A stretch of DNA of 64,000 bases from JAJDAN01 sp046583095. Its GTDB lineage: Bacteria; Myxococcota_A; UBA9160; UBA4427. The notes under the pieces were generated by a model. The model searched no databases and was not told the origin of the DNA. It saw nothing but the letters and a program-made list of their open reading frames with translations. The DNA lies in the NCBI GenBank assembly GCA_046583095.1, contig JAYGDB010000078.1, forward strand, positions 11,857-75,856. The letters run 5' to 3'. This document shows positions 35,453 to 43,894 of this stretch, in pieces. A program made the position numbers and the translations under genes. Numbering within the stretch: position 1 is the stretch's first letter; each line of letters starts with the position of its first letter.

Positions 35453-36610
35453 ATGACGCAACCCGGCGCGGAGCTCGTGGAGCGTGCCAGAGGTCTGACG
35501 GCCCTCCTCGCGAAGCACGCTGCAGAGGCCGAACAGCTGCGACAGCCCCACGACGCGGTGATCGCGGCCCTCGAGACGTCTGGGATCTTCGAGCTGATGG
35601 TCCCCCGCTGCTACGGGGGGCGCGAGCTGGATCTCGACACCTACGTCGAGGTCGGGCTCGCGCTGGCCGAGGGCGACGCGTCGATGTCGTGGGTGGCCAC
35701 CTTCTACATCGAGCACAACTGGATGCTCTGCCAGTTTCCGGAGACGTTCCAGCGCGAGCTCTTCGCGAACCGCAGCTATGTACTGGCCCCTGGCAGCGTC
35801 TCGATGGGCGGCGTCGCCGAGCCGAGCGAGGCCGGATTCAGGCTGAAGGGTCGCTGGGGCTGGGCGACGGGCGTCGTGCACAGCGATTGGGTGCTGGTGG
35901 GCGGTCGGGTCAACCGCGAAGACGAGGCCGTCGACCTGCGACTCTTCGCATTGCCGAAGTCAGAAGTCGAGGTGCCGGACACCTGGTACGTGGATGGAAT
36001 GTGCGGGACCGGGAGCCACGACATCGTCATCCACGATCAGTTCGTCCCGGAAGAGCGATCGGTCTCTTTTCTCGAGATGCTGAGCGGCGCGGCTCCGGGC
36101 TCGAAACTCCACGAAGGCCCTCTCTACCGGACGCCGATGATTCCGATCCTTGCCCTGGCGGCGTCGATGCCCGCGGTCGGGCAGGCGCGGGCAGCCGTGC
36201 ACGGCTTTCGGGAACGCATGCAGGAACGGGTCCTGTACGGGACCACCACGAGGCAGTCCGAGAAGGCCACGGCCCAGGTGCGCCTGGCACGCGCCGAGAT
36301 CGAGGCACGCGAGGCCGAGGACCTCCTCCGAAAGGTCGCCGCCAACGTGATGGAGCTGCGCGAGCGTGCGACACCCGAGGATCGGAACCGCTGGGTGGCC
36401 TCCCTCGCGTACGCGGTCGACCGCAGCAAGCGGGTGATCGGGAGCATCGCTGAGGCCAGCGGCGCCAGCGCGCATCTTCTCACGCATGCACTCCAGCGAG
36501 CGAAGCGCGACGTGGATACGCTCTCCAGCCATACGATCTTCGACCTGGATGGGCGCTTGGAGAGCTACGGACGAGTATTGCTCGGGCTGGAGCCGAACGG
36601 GCCCTTCTGA
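35453..36610 (+). CDS. Acyl-CoA-dehydrogenase-fold flavin monooxygenase-like protein
   Basis: 385 residues. It has the acyl-CoA dehydrogenase fold but resembles the oxygenase components of two-component flavin monooxygenases (HsaA/HpaH-like): ELMVPRCYGGRELDLDTYVEVGLALAEGDASMSWV near 45-80, RLKGRWGWATGVVHSDWVLVGG near 125-146, and a C-terminal helical bundle with DVDTLSSHTIFDLDGR. Members hydroxylate phenolic or polycyclic substrates using reduced flavin from a partner. No flavin reductase is adjacent; the nearby nitroreductase-family gene is convergent. The substrate is unknown. Confidence 0.82.
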   Translation: MTQPGAELVERARGLTALLAKHAAEAEQLRQPHDAVIAALETSGIFELMVPRCYGGRELDLDTYVEVGLALAEGDASMSWVATFYIEHNWMLCQFPETFQRELFANRSYVLAPGSVSMGGVAEPSEAGFRLKGRWGWATGVVHSDWVLVGGRVNREDEAVDLRLFALPKSEVEVPDTWYVDGMCGTGSHDIVIHDQFVPEERSVSFLEMLSGAAPGSKLHEGPLYRTPMIPILALAASMPAVGQARAAVHGFRERMQERVLYGTTTRQSEKATAQVRLARAEIEAREAEDLLRKVAANVMELRERATPEDRNRWVASLAYAVDRSKRVIGSIAEASGASAHLLTHALQRAKRDVDTLSSHTIFDLDGRLESYGRVLLGLEPNGPF

Positions 36611-36628
36611 CTCGAGCGAACCCGTCGA

Positions 36629-37216
36629 CTACCAGCGATCCCAGTGCAGCACGTCGTCGAGGGGCCGGCGCCTGACGGGGCCGAAGGCGCGCTCCGGCCA
36701 GCCCAGGGCCACCATCACGCCCAGGCTCACCTCGTCGGGCAGGCCGAGTTCGGTGCGCACCGTCGACTCGATCAGCGTGTGAAATGTCGTGAAGGTCGTT
36801 CCGAGACCCAGCGAACGTGCGGCCACGATCAGGTTCTGGGCAGCGGGATACACCGCGGCTCCCACCAGCTCGGCGTCGCGCCCGTCCGAGACGCCGCACA
36901 CGAAGATGTAGACCGGAACCCTCTCGAAGGTCTCGAGCAGCCGGCTCACACCGGTGTACGTGCGCTGGACGACCGGGTCGGACTCCTTCGCGGCAATCCC
37001 TTCGATCACCGGACTCATCACCTCGCGCAGCGCTTCGCCGATGCGCGCCTTTGCGTCCGCGGCCTGGAGCACGACGAACGCCCAGGGCTGGCTGTTGCGC
37101 GGACTCGAGGCCCGGGTGGCCGCGTGGATCAACTTGCGGATCGTATCCTCGGGTACCGGGTCCGGCTTCAGGTATCGCATCGCCCGACACGTCTCCATCG
37201 CTTCGAAGACGTCCAT
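36629..37216 (-). CDS. Nitroreductase-family protein
   Basis: 195 residues. Flavin (FMN) nitroreductase fold: N-terminal MDVFEAMETCRAMRYLKPDPVP, the FMN-binding SSPRNSQPWAFVVL near 37-50, a GAAVYPAAQNLIVAARSLGLGTTF motif and C-terminal LGWPE. It reduces nitro groups, quinones or flavins with NAD(P)H. Its ATG shares a base with the thioesterase stop (TGATG), so the two are translationally coupled; it is the last gene of the GMC operon. Confidence 0.9.
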   Translation of the reverse strand: MDVFEAMETCRAMRYLKPDPVPEDTIRKLIHAATRASSPRNSQPWAFVVLQAADAKARIGEALREVMSPVIEGIAAKESDPVVQRTYTGVSRLLETFERVPVYIFVCGVSDGRDAELVGAAVYPAAQNLIVAARSLGLGTTFTTFHTLIESTVRTELGLPDEVSLGVMVALGWPERAFGPVRRRPLDDVLHWDRW

Positions 37217-37908
37217 CAGCTTCGACCCCGGGATGTGCTGCGAGAGGGCTCACGCACGATCTGGCCCAGGTCCCGGGTGATACCCGAGTTCGGCAGGACG
37301 AACAGACCGTCGGCCTCGGCGACGACACCGTCTCCATCCCGCAGAGCGCCCCGGACAGTCACCTTCCGCCCCTTCTGCTCGCGGATCCGTACCTCGAAGA
37401 GCAACCGCGTGAAGAGCGGCGTCGGCCGCCGGTACTGCACGCTGAGAGACGCCGTCATCGCCGGCAACCCGAGCGCCAGGTTGTGACAGCCGAGGATCTG
37501 GTCGAAGAAACCCGCGACGTGGGCCCCGTGCACGCAACCGGGCGGCCCCTCGAAGACCACCCCGAAGGTCACGCTGCCCGTGGTCACCGCGTCCTCGGTC
37601 TGGATCTCGAAGTCGGCCGCGAGGGGGTGATAGGGCGGGAGCATCACGCCATCGATGAAGTAGGGGCGTGCGTCTTCCGGCTCGTCATCGCGTCCGAGCC
37701 GGAGGGCATCGCTGCTACGCGCTGAAGTCGCGAGTCGTTCGGCAATGACGTCGAGCTGGGCCCGCGCCCGCTCGAGTTCATCGGGTGCGTCGTCGATGCG
37801 CAGCATCGCGTCCACCAGCGAACGAACGCTGCCACCGAGTGCGACCAGCTCCGGCGATGCCACCGAGCCCAGTCCGTTCAGCGTTGTCTTCTTCGACTTG
37901 TTCGTCAT
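37216..37908 (-). CDS. PaaI-like (hotdog) thioesterase
   Basis: 230 residues. A helical N-terminal extension (1-85) precedes a hotdog domain of about 140 residues. It has VTFGVVFEGPPGCVHGAHVAGFFDQILGC near 120-148, matching the PaaI/4HBT HGGA-type active-site region (here HGAHVAGFFD). Such enzymes hydrolyse acyl-CoA thioesters. It lies 20 bases after the GMC-associated subunit gene and overlaps the nitroreductase gene. The frame is open upstream to 38355 through that subunit gene, which was rejected. The acyl substrate is unknown. Confidence 0.82.
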   Translation of the reverse strand: MTNKSKKTTLNGLGSVASPELVALGGSVRSLVDAMLRIDDAPDELERARAQLDVIAERLATSARSSDALRLGRDDEPEDARPYFIDGVMLPPYHPLAADFEIQTEDAVTTGSVTFGVVFEGPPGCVHGAHVAGFFDQILGCHNLALGLPAMTASLSVQYRRPTPLFTRLLFEVRIREQKGRKVTVRGALRDGDGVVAEADGLFVLPNSGITRDLGQIVREPSRSTSRGRS

Positions 37909-37928
37909 TGGAGTCCGCGCGCCGGGTT

Positions 37929-38348
37929 CTAGACCTCCCGGTAGAGCTTCTCCCTCGCACGCACTGGCTCGAGCAGGCTCAGGTCGTTCTCCTCGATCTC
38001 GTAGCCCAGCGGGTGCGGCGGCCGCGGCGGCAATCCGAGCGCCTCGAGGGTGGCGGCATTCTGGTAGTAGCCCTGATAGGCCTGGAACACCAGCAGCGGC
38101 AGGAAGCCGGGCTGGCTGCCCGCCAGCTCGTTCAAGGCACCCACGCGCTGGGGCGGATCGAGATCGTCGAAGCCCGCGTCGATCAACGCGGAGAGTCCGG
38201 CTGCGACGACCGGCAGGAGGTCCGTCGCCTGCAGGACGTGCTCGGCGACTCCGATCTGGCCCGCTGCCGGCATGCCACGCTGGCGGCTCGCAGGAATGAT
38301 CGTATCGAGAACGTTCACCAGGGTACGGGTCTGTGGGTCCGAGAGCAC
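37929..38348 (-). CDS. Gluconate 2-dehydrogenase subunit 3-like protein
   Basis: 139 residues with the GTG start at 38348, supported by GGAG six bases upstream. The sequence LVNVLDTIIPASRQRGMPAAGQIG at the N-terminus and the helical body with a C-terminal PHPLGYEIEENDLSLLEPVRAR match the small subunit of GMC-type dehydrogenases (gluconate 2-dehydrogenase subunit 3). It follows the GMC oxidoreductase gene by 32 bases, as expected for the pair. The Tat signal common on this subunit is not visible with this start, so export, if any, would depend on another start or partner. Confidence 0.75.
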   Translation of the reverse strand: MLSDPQTRTLVNVLDTIIPASRQRGMPAAGQIGVAEHVLQATDLLPVVAAGLSALIDAGFDDLDPPQRVGALNELAGSQPGFLPLLVFQAYQGYYQNAATLEALGLPPRPPHPLGYEIEENDLSLLEPVRAREKLYREV

Positions 38349-38380
38349 CTTGCACTCCGTTTCTGGGCCGAAGGCCCCGT

Positions 38381-39985
38381 TCAATCGAAGAGGGTCGCGA
38401 GGTTCTTCTTGATGTTGTCTGCGATATAGAGAGACAGAGCCTGGATCGTGTTCGTCGGGTTCACCGCGCCGGCCGTCACGAAGATGCTGCCGTCGATGAT
38501 GAAGAGGTTCTTGACGTCGTGGCAGCGGCCCCACTCGTTCACCACCGACGTGCTCGGGTCTCGCCCCATGCGCGCCGTCCCCATCAGGTGCCAGCCGGCC
38601 GGCTCCAGGGGCGCGTTGGTGAGGGTCGTCTTCGCGCCCGACGCCTCCAATACCTCGCGTCCGCGGGCAACACTGTGCTCGAGCATCTTCCGGCTGTTCT
38701 CGCCCAGGCGATAGCTGATCTTGGGGCAGGGAATCCCGTTGCCGTCGGTCAACTCCGGGTCGAGGGTCACCGTGTTGCAGGCCTCGGGAAGGTCCTCGCA
38801 GATGATCACCATGCCGGCGCTGCGGTCGAATAGCTCCGCGTATGCCTCGTGGTGCCCCTCACCCCACGGCACCTCGCCCGTGGACATCCCGGCAAGCGCG
38901 GTGGCAACGGCCCCGCGCCCGCGCAACATCTCGAACGAGTAACCCCGCACGAATTCGCGAGCAGGGTCCGTCTCGTAGAACTCCTGGCTCATCAGGCAGC
39001 AGCCCGTCGGGCCCTTGTAGCCTTCGAGGGGCTCGTCGAAGATGCCGGTCACCATCGCGTAGGGGTGAAACATGAGGTTCTTCCCGACCAGGCCGCTCGA
39101 GTTCGCGAGACCCTCCGGGAAGAGCTTCGACTTCGAGTTGAGCAGCAGCCGGGGCGTGCCGACGCCGTTGCAGGCGACGACCACCACCTCCGCCTTCTGC
39201 TCGTGGAGGTTGCCCTCGGCGTCGTAGTAGAGAACGCCGTCCGCCATGCCGTCTTCGCGGACGCAGATCTCCTGCACCCGACAGCAGGTGCGGACCTCGA
39301 CGCCCTGCCTGACTGCGGCGGGCCAGTAGGTCACGTCCGTGCTCGCCTTCGCTCCCTGGGCACAGCCGGTGATACAGGGGCCCAGGTTGATACAGGGCGC
39401 CCGGCCGTTGTGCTCCTGGGTGGCGATCGCGCTGTCCGACGGCCACCAGTGCCAACCGAGCCGGTTGAAGCCGCGGGCGAGAGTGTGACCCAGCTTGCCG
39501 AAGGGGACCGGCGGAAGCGGGACCTGCTTGGGCGGATACGCAGGGTCCCCGGCCAGACCCGCAGTTCCCATCATGCGGTCATTTTCCGCGTAGTAGGGTT
39601 CCAGGGTCGCGTAGTCGAGCGGCCAGTCGTCTGCAACACCGTCCAGGGTCTTCACCCGGAAGTCCGAAGGGTGCAGCCGCGGGAAGTGGGCGGCGTATAG
39701 GATCGTGCTGCCGCCCACCGCGTTGAAGTTCGAGATCTTGATCGGCGACTCGGAGTCGTTGATCGGGTAGTCGGCCGGACGCCCGCGCGCGTTCGGGCTC
39801 AGCCCGAAGTCGCCGAAGCCACGGCTCTCCCAGTCGAGACCGGCACTCGGGTACTGGGCGGGGTCCATCCAGTCGCCCTGCTCGAGACACACGATCCTCA
39901 TGCGCGTGTCCGAGAGGCTCCAGGCCAGCGCAGCACCGGACGCACCGGCGCCGATGATCAGTACGTCGACCGGGTCGCTCGGCAT
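38381..39985 (-). CDS. GMC-family FAD-dependent oxidoreductase
   Basis: 534 residues. FAD-binding N-terminus VLIIGAGASGAALAWSLSD (9-27), a VGGSTILYAAHFPRLHPSDF motif near 90 typical of GMC enzymes, and a C-terminal GMC_oxred_C region with LEPAGWHLMGTARMG and TAGAVNPTNTIQALSLYIAD. These enzymes oxidise alcohols or sugars. It is first in a four-gene operon with the gamma-type subunit, thioesterase and nitroreductase, preceded by a leaderless-type promoter element. The substrate is not evident. Confidence 0.93.
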   Translation of the reverse strand: MPSDPVDVLIIGAGASGAALAWSLSDTRMRIVCLEQGDWMDPAQYPSAGLDWESRGFGDFGLSPNARGRPADYPINDSESPIKISNFNAVGGSTILYAAHFPRLHPSDFRVKTLDGVADDWPLDYATLEPYYAENDRMMGTAGLAGDPAYPPKQVPLPPVPFGKLGHTLARGFNRLGWHWWPSDSAIATQEHNGRAPCINLGPCITGCAQGAKASTDVTYWPAAVRQGVEVRTCCRVQEICVREDGMADGVLYYDAEGNLHEQKAEVVVVACNGVGTPRLLLNSKSKLFPEGLANSSGLVGKNLMFHPYAMVTGIFDEPLEGYKGPTGCCLMSQEFYETDPAREFVRGYSFEMLRGRGAVATALAGMSTGEVPWGEGHHEAYAELFDRSAGMVIICEDLPEACNTVTLDPELTDGNGIPCPKISYRLGENSRKMLEHSVARGREVLEASGAKTTLTNAPLEPAGWHLMGTARMGRDPSTSVVNEWGRCHDVKNLFIIDGSIFVTAGAVNPTNTIQALSLYIADNIKKNLATLFD

Positions 39986-39991
39986 GCGAGA

Positions 39992-39997
39992 AGCCTA
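39992..39997 (-). promoter_or_regulatory. Putative -10 (TAGGCT), leaderless start of the GMC operon
   Basis: TAGGCT ends exactly six bases before the ATG at 39985. Confidence 0.5.
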
Positions 39998-40082
39998 GAG
40001 AATGCCCAGCATGGGCGCTCCCGACGAACGAGCAGCGGATCCGGAGGATGCTCGGGCGCGAACTCTCGAGATCGAGAGAGAG

Positions 40083-41105
40083 CTAGACTCGGGATTCGGA
40101 GAAACGCAGCGCGTCTTCGAAGAAGCCCTCTTCGGCGTCGGCCAACAAGGCTACGCAACGGCCCGCCTCTTCGAATAGCGCGGGCTCGCAACTCTCGCGC
40201 TCGCTCTGGTCTTTCAGGAGTGCGGCGACCTCGCGCCAGCCAGCGGCGATCTCATCCATCCGCGCGGCCGGAAGCACGTCGGACAACCCCGGCACGTGCA
40301 GCGCGGACTCCCGCAGGAAGTCCGCGTACAGGGAGCGGAAGAAACTCCCGCCCGCGCCGCGCTTGATGACGACCTGGTATCCGAAACGGGCCGCCCAGGA
40401 CCAATCCTGCGCAGCGGCCCAGGACGGAAATTCTGCCGCCAGCTTTCGCATCGCCGGGATTCCGGACGGCAGGGCATCGTCGGGCTCGAGCATCCCGCGT
40501 GCGTTCCGCTCGAGCGCCTTCGGGATCGCCTCCTCGATGCAACACCCCAGCGCGAGTGGGCCGTTGCATTCGCCGTACTGGTTCCGGCTCGACATGGGAT
40601 AGTCGGGAGCGTTCCGCGCATGCCTCAGCTCCTCGTAGGAGCAGCGCTGGTATTCCTCGAATTTCCGATCGGCGATCAGCACCGTCTCGGAGTCGTCGTC
40701 ATATCCGACCACGACGCAACGATGCCCGGGGAAGTGGCTCGAGGTGTTCTGGTAGCCGAGGTAGAAGGTGTCGGTGGACACCATCAAGGGCTGACCGCGA
40801 TCGATCGAATCGCGGAGAGTCGTCCAAGCCACCTCGTCCGAGGGCTCGATCCGATCGACCAGCGCGATGCCCGTGTTCAGCCCGAGATCGTTCTCGAGGG
40901 TCACCGTGCGGCCGTGGAACATTCGCGAGGGACTCGTGTCCTCCGCACAGAGGTAGAAGAAGCCGAGACCGCTAGCTAGGCCGAAGATCATCCCTTCGGA
41001 GAGGTCGGTGCCGTTGTGGGCCAGGATGTTGCGAAGCGCCGTCGACGCGCAGTGCTCACCGGTGCGGTGGCAGTAATCGTCGACGATGACACTTCCGGGA
41101 CTCAC
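40083..41105 (-). CDS. BtrH-like (papain-like fold) protein
   Basis: 340 residues, GTG start. The N-terminal part (1-140) matches the BtrH N-terminal domain: HCASTALRNILAHNG with candidate nucleophile Cys19, and GHRCVVVGYDDD with candidate His128, as in cysteine-peptidase-like acyltransferases. The C-terminal half (about 145-335) is helical and resembles the DUF4872 region often joined to it. In butirosin biosynthesis BtrH transfers an acyl side chain from a carrier protein; no carrier protein or biosynthetic gene lies adjacent here, so the substrate is unknown. The gene stands alone between the GMC operon and a DUF3604 gene. Confidence 0.82.
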   Translation of the reverse strand: MSPGSVIVDDYCHRTGEHCASTALRNILAHNGTDLSEGMIFGLASGLGFFYLCAEDTSPSRMFHGRTVTLENDLGLNTGIALVDRIEPSDEVAWTTLRDSIDRGQPLMVSTDTFYLGYQNTSSHFPGHRCVVVGYDDDSETVLIADRKFEEYQRCSYEELRHARNAPDYPMSSRNQYGECNGPLALGCCIEEAIPKALERNARGMLEPDDALPSGIPAMRKLAAEFPSWAAAQDWSWAARFGYQVVIKRGAGGSFFRSLYADFLRESALHVPGLSDVLPAARMDEIAAGWREVAALLKDQSERESCEPALFEEAGRCVALLADAEEGFFEDALRFSESRV

Positions 41106-41111
41106 GCGGGG

Positions 41112-41117
41112 ACGTTA
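41112..41117 (-). promoter_or_regulatory. Putative -10 (TAACGT), leaderless start of the BtrH-like gene
   Basis: TAACGT ends exactly six bases before the GTG at 41105. Confidence 0.4.
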
Positions 41118-41124
41118 GCTCGTG

Positions 41125-43368
41125 TCACGCACCCGCATCCGGGGACGGCTGGGTGACGAAGATCGGAGACGACCAGGCCCGCTCCTCGGTCTCGGACAGG
41201 CACTCGTCGGCGCTCGGGCGACCGAAGCAGGGATTGACATCGACGCAGCGTCCACTCTCGTCATAGCTGCAGCCGAGGGGATCCGCATCGACCGCCAGGC
41301 TCGGCGCCTCGATGGCTCGCACGTAGTAGAGCGCGTCGCGCCCGGACGACACGTACTCGTCGTCGCTGAACGCGACCTGGCAGCCCGACCGATCGCCCGC
41401 GCAGGGAAGCACCTTCCAGGGATCTTCGACGAGCGGTGCGATCTCTTCGTGCGCGCTCAGCTGGGGCCGGATGCGCACGATCTCGATGCGCGAGATGGGC
41501 CGGCGGATGTCCGACGGGTGGTAGCACTCGCCCTGACATAGGCGCGCGAGACGGTCCGGAGCCATCGCGTCGACTGCGTCCGCTGGACAGCCCGGCTTCT
41601 GCTCGAACGATCCAACGGCGCGTACCTGAAAAATGGGCGACTCGGCCAGCGTGACCTCGCTCCCCATCGGCGTCGGGCGGCCACCCGGCGCGTTCAGGAC
41701 GTCGAACCACAGCAGGATCCGCGGCCCGCTCGTGCCGTAGACCTCGCGGCGCTGCATGGCCTCCCAGATCGCGCCTCGGTCGCGTCCCTCCGCGTGCACA
41801 GCCGCAAGCCCGCCGTTCAGGAAATAGGAAGCCCCCCGCTCGGTCTCGAAAGCCAGGAACGGGGCAATCAGCGACGCGAGTTCAACCTCTCGCGACTGCG
41901 CGACGGGCTCCTCGACGGGCCCGCCTGCCATGGGCGTATCCAGGAAGTTTCCGAAACGAGACTCGGTGAACTCCGTCCGCGCCACCTCCTTGTAGCCGGT
42001 GCCCGGCCGGGCGGAGTGGTTGTCACTCGACGCGATGAAGCCGAAACGGAAGCGCAGGGGATCGCCCGAATCGTCCTCGCGGCCGAGCGCCAGCATGTAC
42101 TGAACCGAGCTCCGGGGGCGGTGGTTGAAGGCAGGCTGAAAGCAGTCACGGCACTGGCCGGAGTCCTGCCAGTCGGCGATCTCGGTGCCGGGGATCGCCC
42201 GGGCCCCGCCGTTGAACGGCGCGTCGACGAAATGCTGGCGCGCCTCGGCGGCGCGGTCCGCGCACTCGGGTTCAGGCACTCCTTCCGCAAGACAGCGCTC
42301 TGCGATGATCTCGCCAGCGCGCCAGCAGGACGGCAGGTAGTTCTCGTTCGGCTCCGGACAGGAGGCCGTCTCGTCGTTCGTGAGCAGCACCTCGCGATAC
42401 GGCCGGAACTCCTCGGCGTTCCCGTGGCCCGAGAAGACCTCGACGATGCTCTGGCGGATCGGGTCGTGCTGCTTGGCCGTCAGCTGCTTGTCCCAGGACG
42501 AGCCCAGGGGCGTGTAGAAACCCCAGGACGTGCCGTGCGGGATCACGATCGTCTCGTGACCCCAGTCGTCGAGCTTCTCGAAGAGATCGCGCGGGGTCGG
42601 GGCGACCTCCTTGCAATCGAGGGGAAGGTCGCGAACCGGAACACCCATCGGGCAGTCGAGCACGGCCGTCGTCTCGGTCATGTACTCGGCCAACTCGGGC
42701 CCGCCAGTCTCGCGCGCTGTAAGGGCCAGCAACCCGAATACCAGCGAGGAACGCGCCGAATTCGACATCGAGGGCATTCCGGGTGGCGTCCCGGCGCTGA
42801 TCGGACGCGACGGAATCCGGTCGTCGTCCAGGTGTCTCAGGATCACGTTCTTGTGGCCATAGTGGTTGGAGGGCTTCGTCCCCACCTGGGTCCACTCCCA
42901 CCCGAGGTAGCTCACGAGATCGGGCGCCGATGGGTCGCCCGCCACCTCGTTGCACTGGCGCACGGACTCGACGGTCTCCGCCCAGCGGCGCGGCGTGAGC
43001 GTGAGGGCATGGTCGTTGATCGACCAGAAGTCGAGCCCGGCGCAGTGGCGCGCGTAGTCACAAGCGTCCGCGACCGGATGCGCGCCGTCGCCACCCGCCA
43101 TCGGCAGGCTGAGCTGGAACGCATCGAACGAGAACGTGGTGTGGACGTGGAGATCTCCGAACAGGATCTGCTTCGGCTGGGCTACCCCGATCTCCACCGC
43201 AGCGCCCGTGATCGCCTGAGATCGATCCGCCACCACATGGGAGGCGACGGCCCGGGACTCCGGGCTTCCGGCCCCGGGGGTGTCGACGAACGCGCCACGA
43301 CCCAGGATCGACACGCCGATCAGCACGATCGCGACGACGACGACGAGACCGATCAGAACTCGGAACAT
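41125..43368 (-). CDS. Second DUF3604 domain protein (PHP-like)
   Basis: 747 residues. An N-terminal membrane anchor (2-22) is followed by DUF3604 with the metal motif ILFGDLHVHTTFSFDAFQ (Asp72, His74, His76), FWSINDHALTL near 125 and SSDNHSARPGTGYKE near 440. About 110 residues longer than the copy at 31797-33707 and clearly diverged from it. The ATG at 43368 follows GGAGGAG and is preferred over the ORF start at 43407. The presumed hydrolase activity is unproven. It is followed by the BtrH-like gene 19 bases after its stop on the same strand, but that gene has its own promoter-like element. Confidence 0.88.
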   Translation of the reverse strand: MFRVLIGLVVVVAIVLIGVSILGRGAFVDTPGAGSPESRAVASHVVADRSQAITGAAVEIGVAQPKQILFGDLHVHTTFSFDAFQLSLPMAGGDGAHPVADACDYARHCAGLDFWSINDHALTLTPRRWAETVESVRQCNEVAGDPSAPDLVSYLGWEWTQVGTKPSNHYGHKNVILRHLDDDRIPSRPISAGTPPGMPSMSNSARSSLVFGLLALTARETGGPELAEYMTETTAVLDCPMGVPVRDLPLDCKEVAPTPRDLFEKLDDWGHETIVIPHGTSWGFYTPLGSSWDKQLTAKQHDPIRQSIVEVFSGHGNAEEFRPYREVLLTNDETASCPEPNENYLPSCWRAGEIIAERCLAEGVPEPECADRAAEARQHFVDAPFNGGARAIPGTEIADWQDSGQCRDCFQPAFNHRPRSSVQYMLALGREDDSGDPLRFRFGFIASSDNHSARPGTGYKEVARTEFTESRFGNFLDTPMAGGPVEEPVAQSREVELASLIAPFLAFETERGASYFLNGGLAAVHAEGRDRGAIWEAMQRREVYGTSGPRILLWFDVLNAPGGRPTPMGSEVTLAESPIFQVRAVGSFEQKPGCPADAVDAMAPDRLARLCQGECYHPSDIRRPISRIEIVRIRPQLSAHEEIAPLVEDPWKVLPCAGDRSGCQVAFSDDEYVSSGRDALYYVRAIEAPSLAVDADPLGCSYDESGRCVDVNPCFGRPSADECLSETEERAWSSPIFVTQPSPDAGA

Positions 43369-43395
43369 CAGGAGGCTCCTCCGCGGTGGCGGCGG

Positions 43396-43401
43396 ATCAT
43401 A
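43396..43401 (-). promoter_or_regulatory. Putative -10 (TATGAT) of the second DUF3604 gene
   Basis: TATGAT lies 27 bases upstream of the ATG at 43368, with GGAGGAG between them, a conventional leadered promoter. Confidence 0.45.
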
Positions 43402-43467
43402 TCGCAAGCTCTACCCGGAGCGTGACTCGAGTATCGGGGCGACGCTCCGCAACATCCGATTCGCCGG

Positions 43468-43854
43468 CTAGTCCGAAGACCCCGACGAAGAGAATTGCGA
43501 CGCCGTTCCAACCAGAAGCGCGGCCACCCCTACTTCTACGGCGATGAATGCGGTCGCGGGCGGCGCACCGTGCGCCATCCACGCGATCGTACGCAGCACC
43601 GCGGCACTCGCCAGCAGCAGCCCCGCGGTCCGCAGCAGCGTGGCATTCTCGCGTAGGGTGCCAGCAAGAATCAACGCGGCGGCGAGAACGAAGAACGCGC
43701 CGATGTCACCGATCTGGGTACTCCGACCTACGCCGTCGAGAAGTGGCATGCCGAGACCTTCGGCTGCGGCCGCCGGGTCCACGATCCACCGGATCGCACT
43801 CACCAGGAAGAGCAGCCCGAACAGCCCGGACGCCGCCCGCAGTACATTCTTCAT
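43468..43854 (-). CDS. Small membrane protein, DUF4345-like
   Basis: 128 residues with four membrane segments (about 7-25, 49-67, 74-92, 98-116), a size and spacing like DUF4345 proteins of unknown function. The region around IVDPAAAAEGLGMPLLDGVGRS and QIGDIGAFFVLAAALIL supports this. The ATG at 43854 has a GGGGAGGGG stretch upstream. It is divergent from the coiled-coil gene with 40 bases between starts. Confidence 0.7.
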   Translation of the reverse strand: MKNVLRAASGLFGLLFLVSAIRWIVDPAAAAEGLGMPLLDGVGRSTQIGDIGAFFVLAAALILAGTLRENATLLRTAGLLLASAAVLRTIAWMAHGAPPATAFIAVEVGVAALLVGTASQFSSSGSSD

Positions 43855-43882
43855 GACCCCTCCCCTTCCGGCTTCCTTCTTC

Positions 43883-43888
43883 TACTCT
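43883..43888 (+). promoter_or_regulatory. Putative -10 (TACTCT), leaderless start of the coiled-coil gene
   Basis: TACTCT ends exactly six bases before the GTG at 43895. Confidence 0.5.
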
Positions 43889-43894
43889 CCCAGC

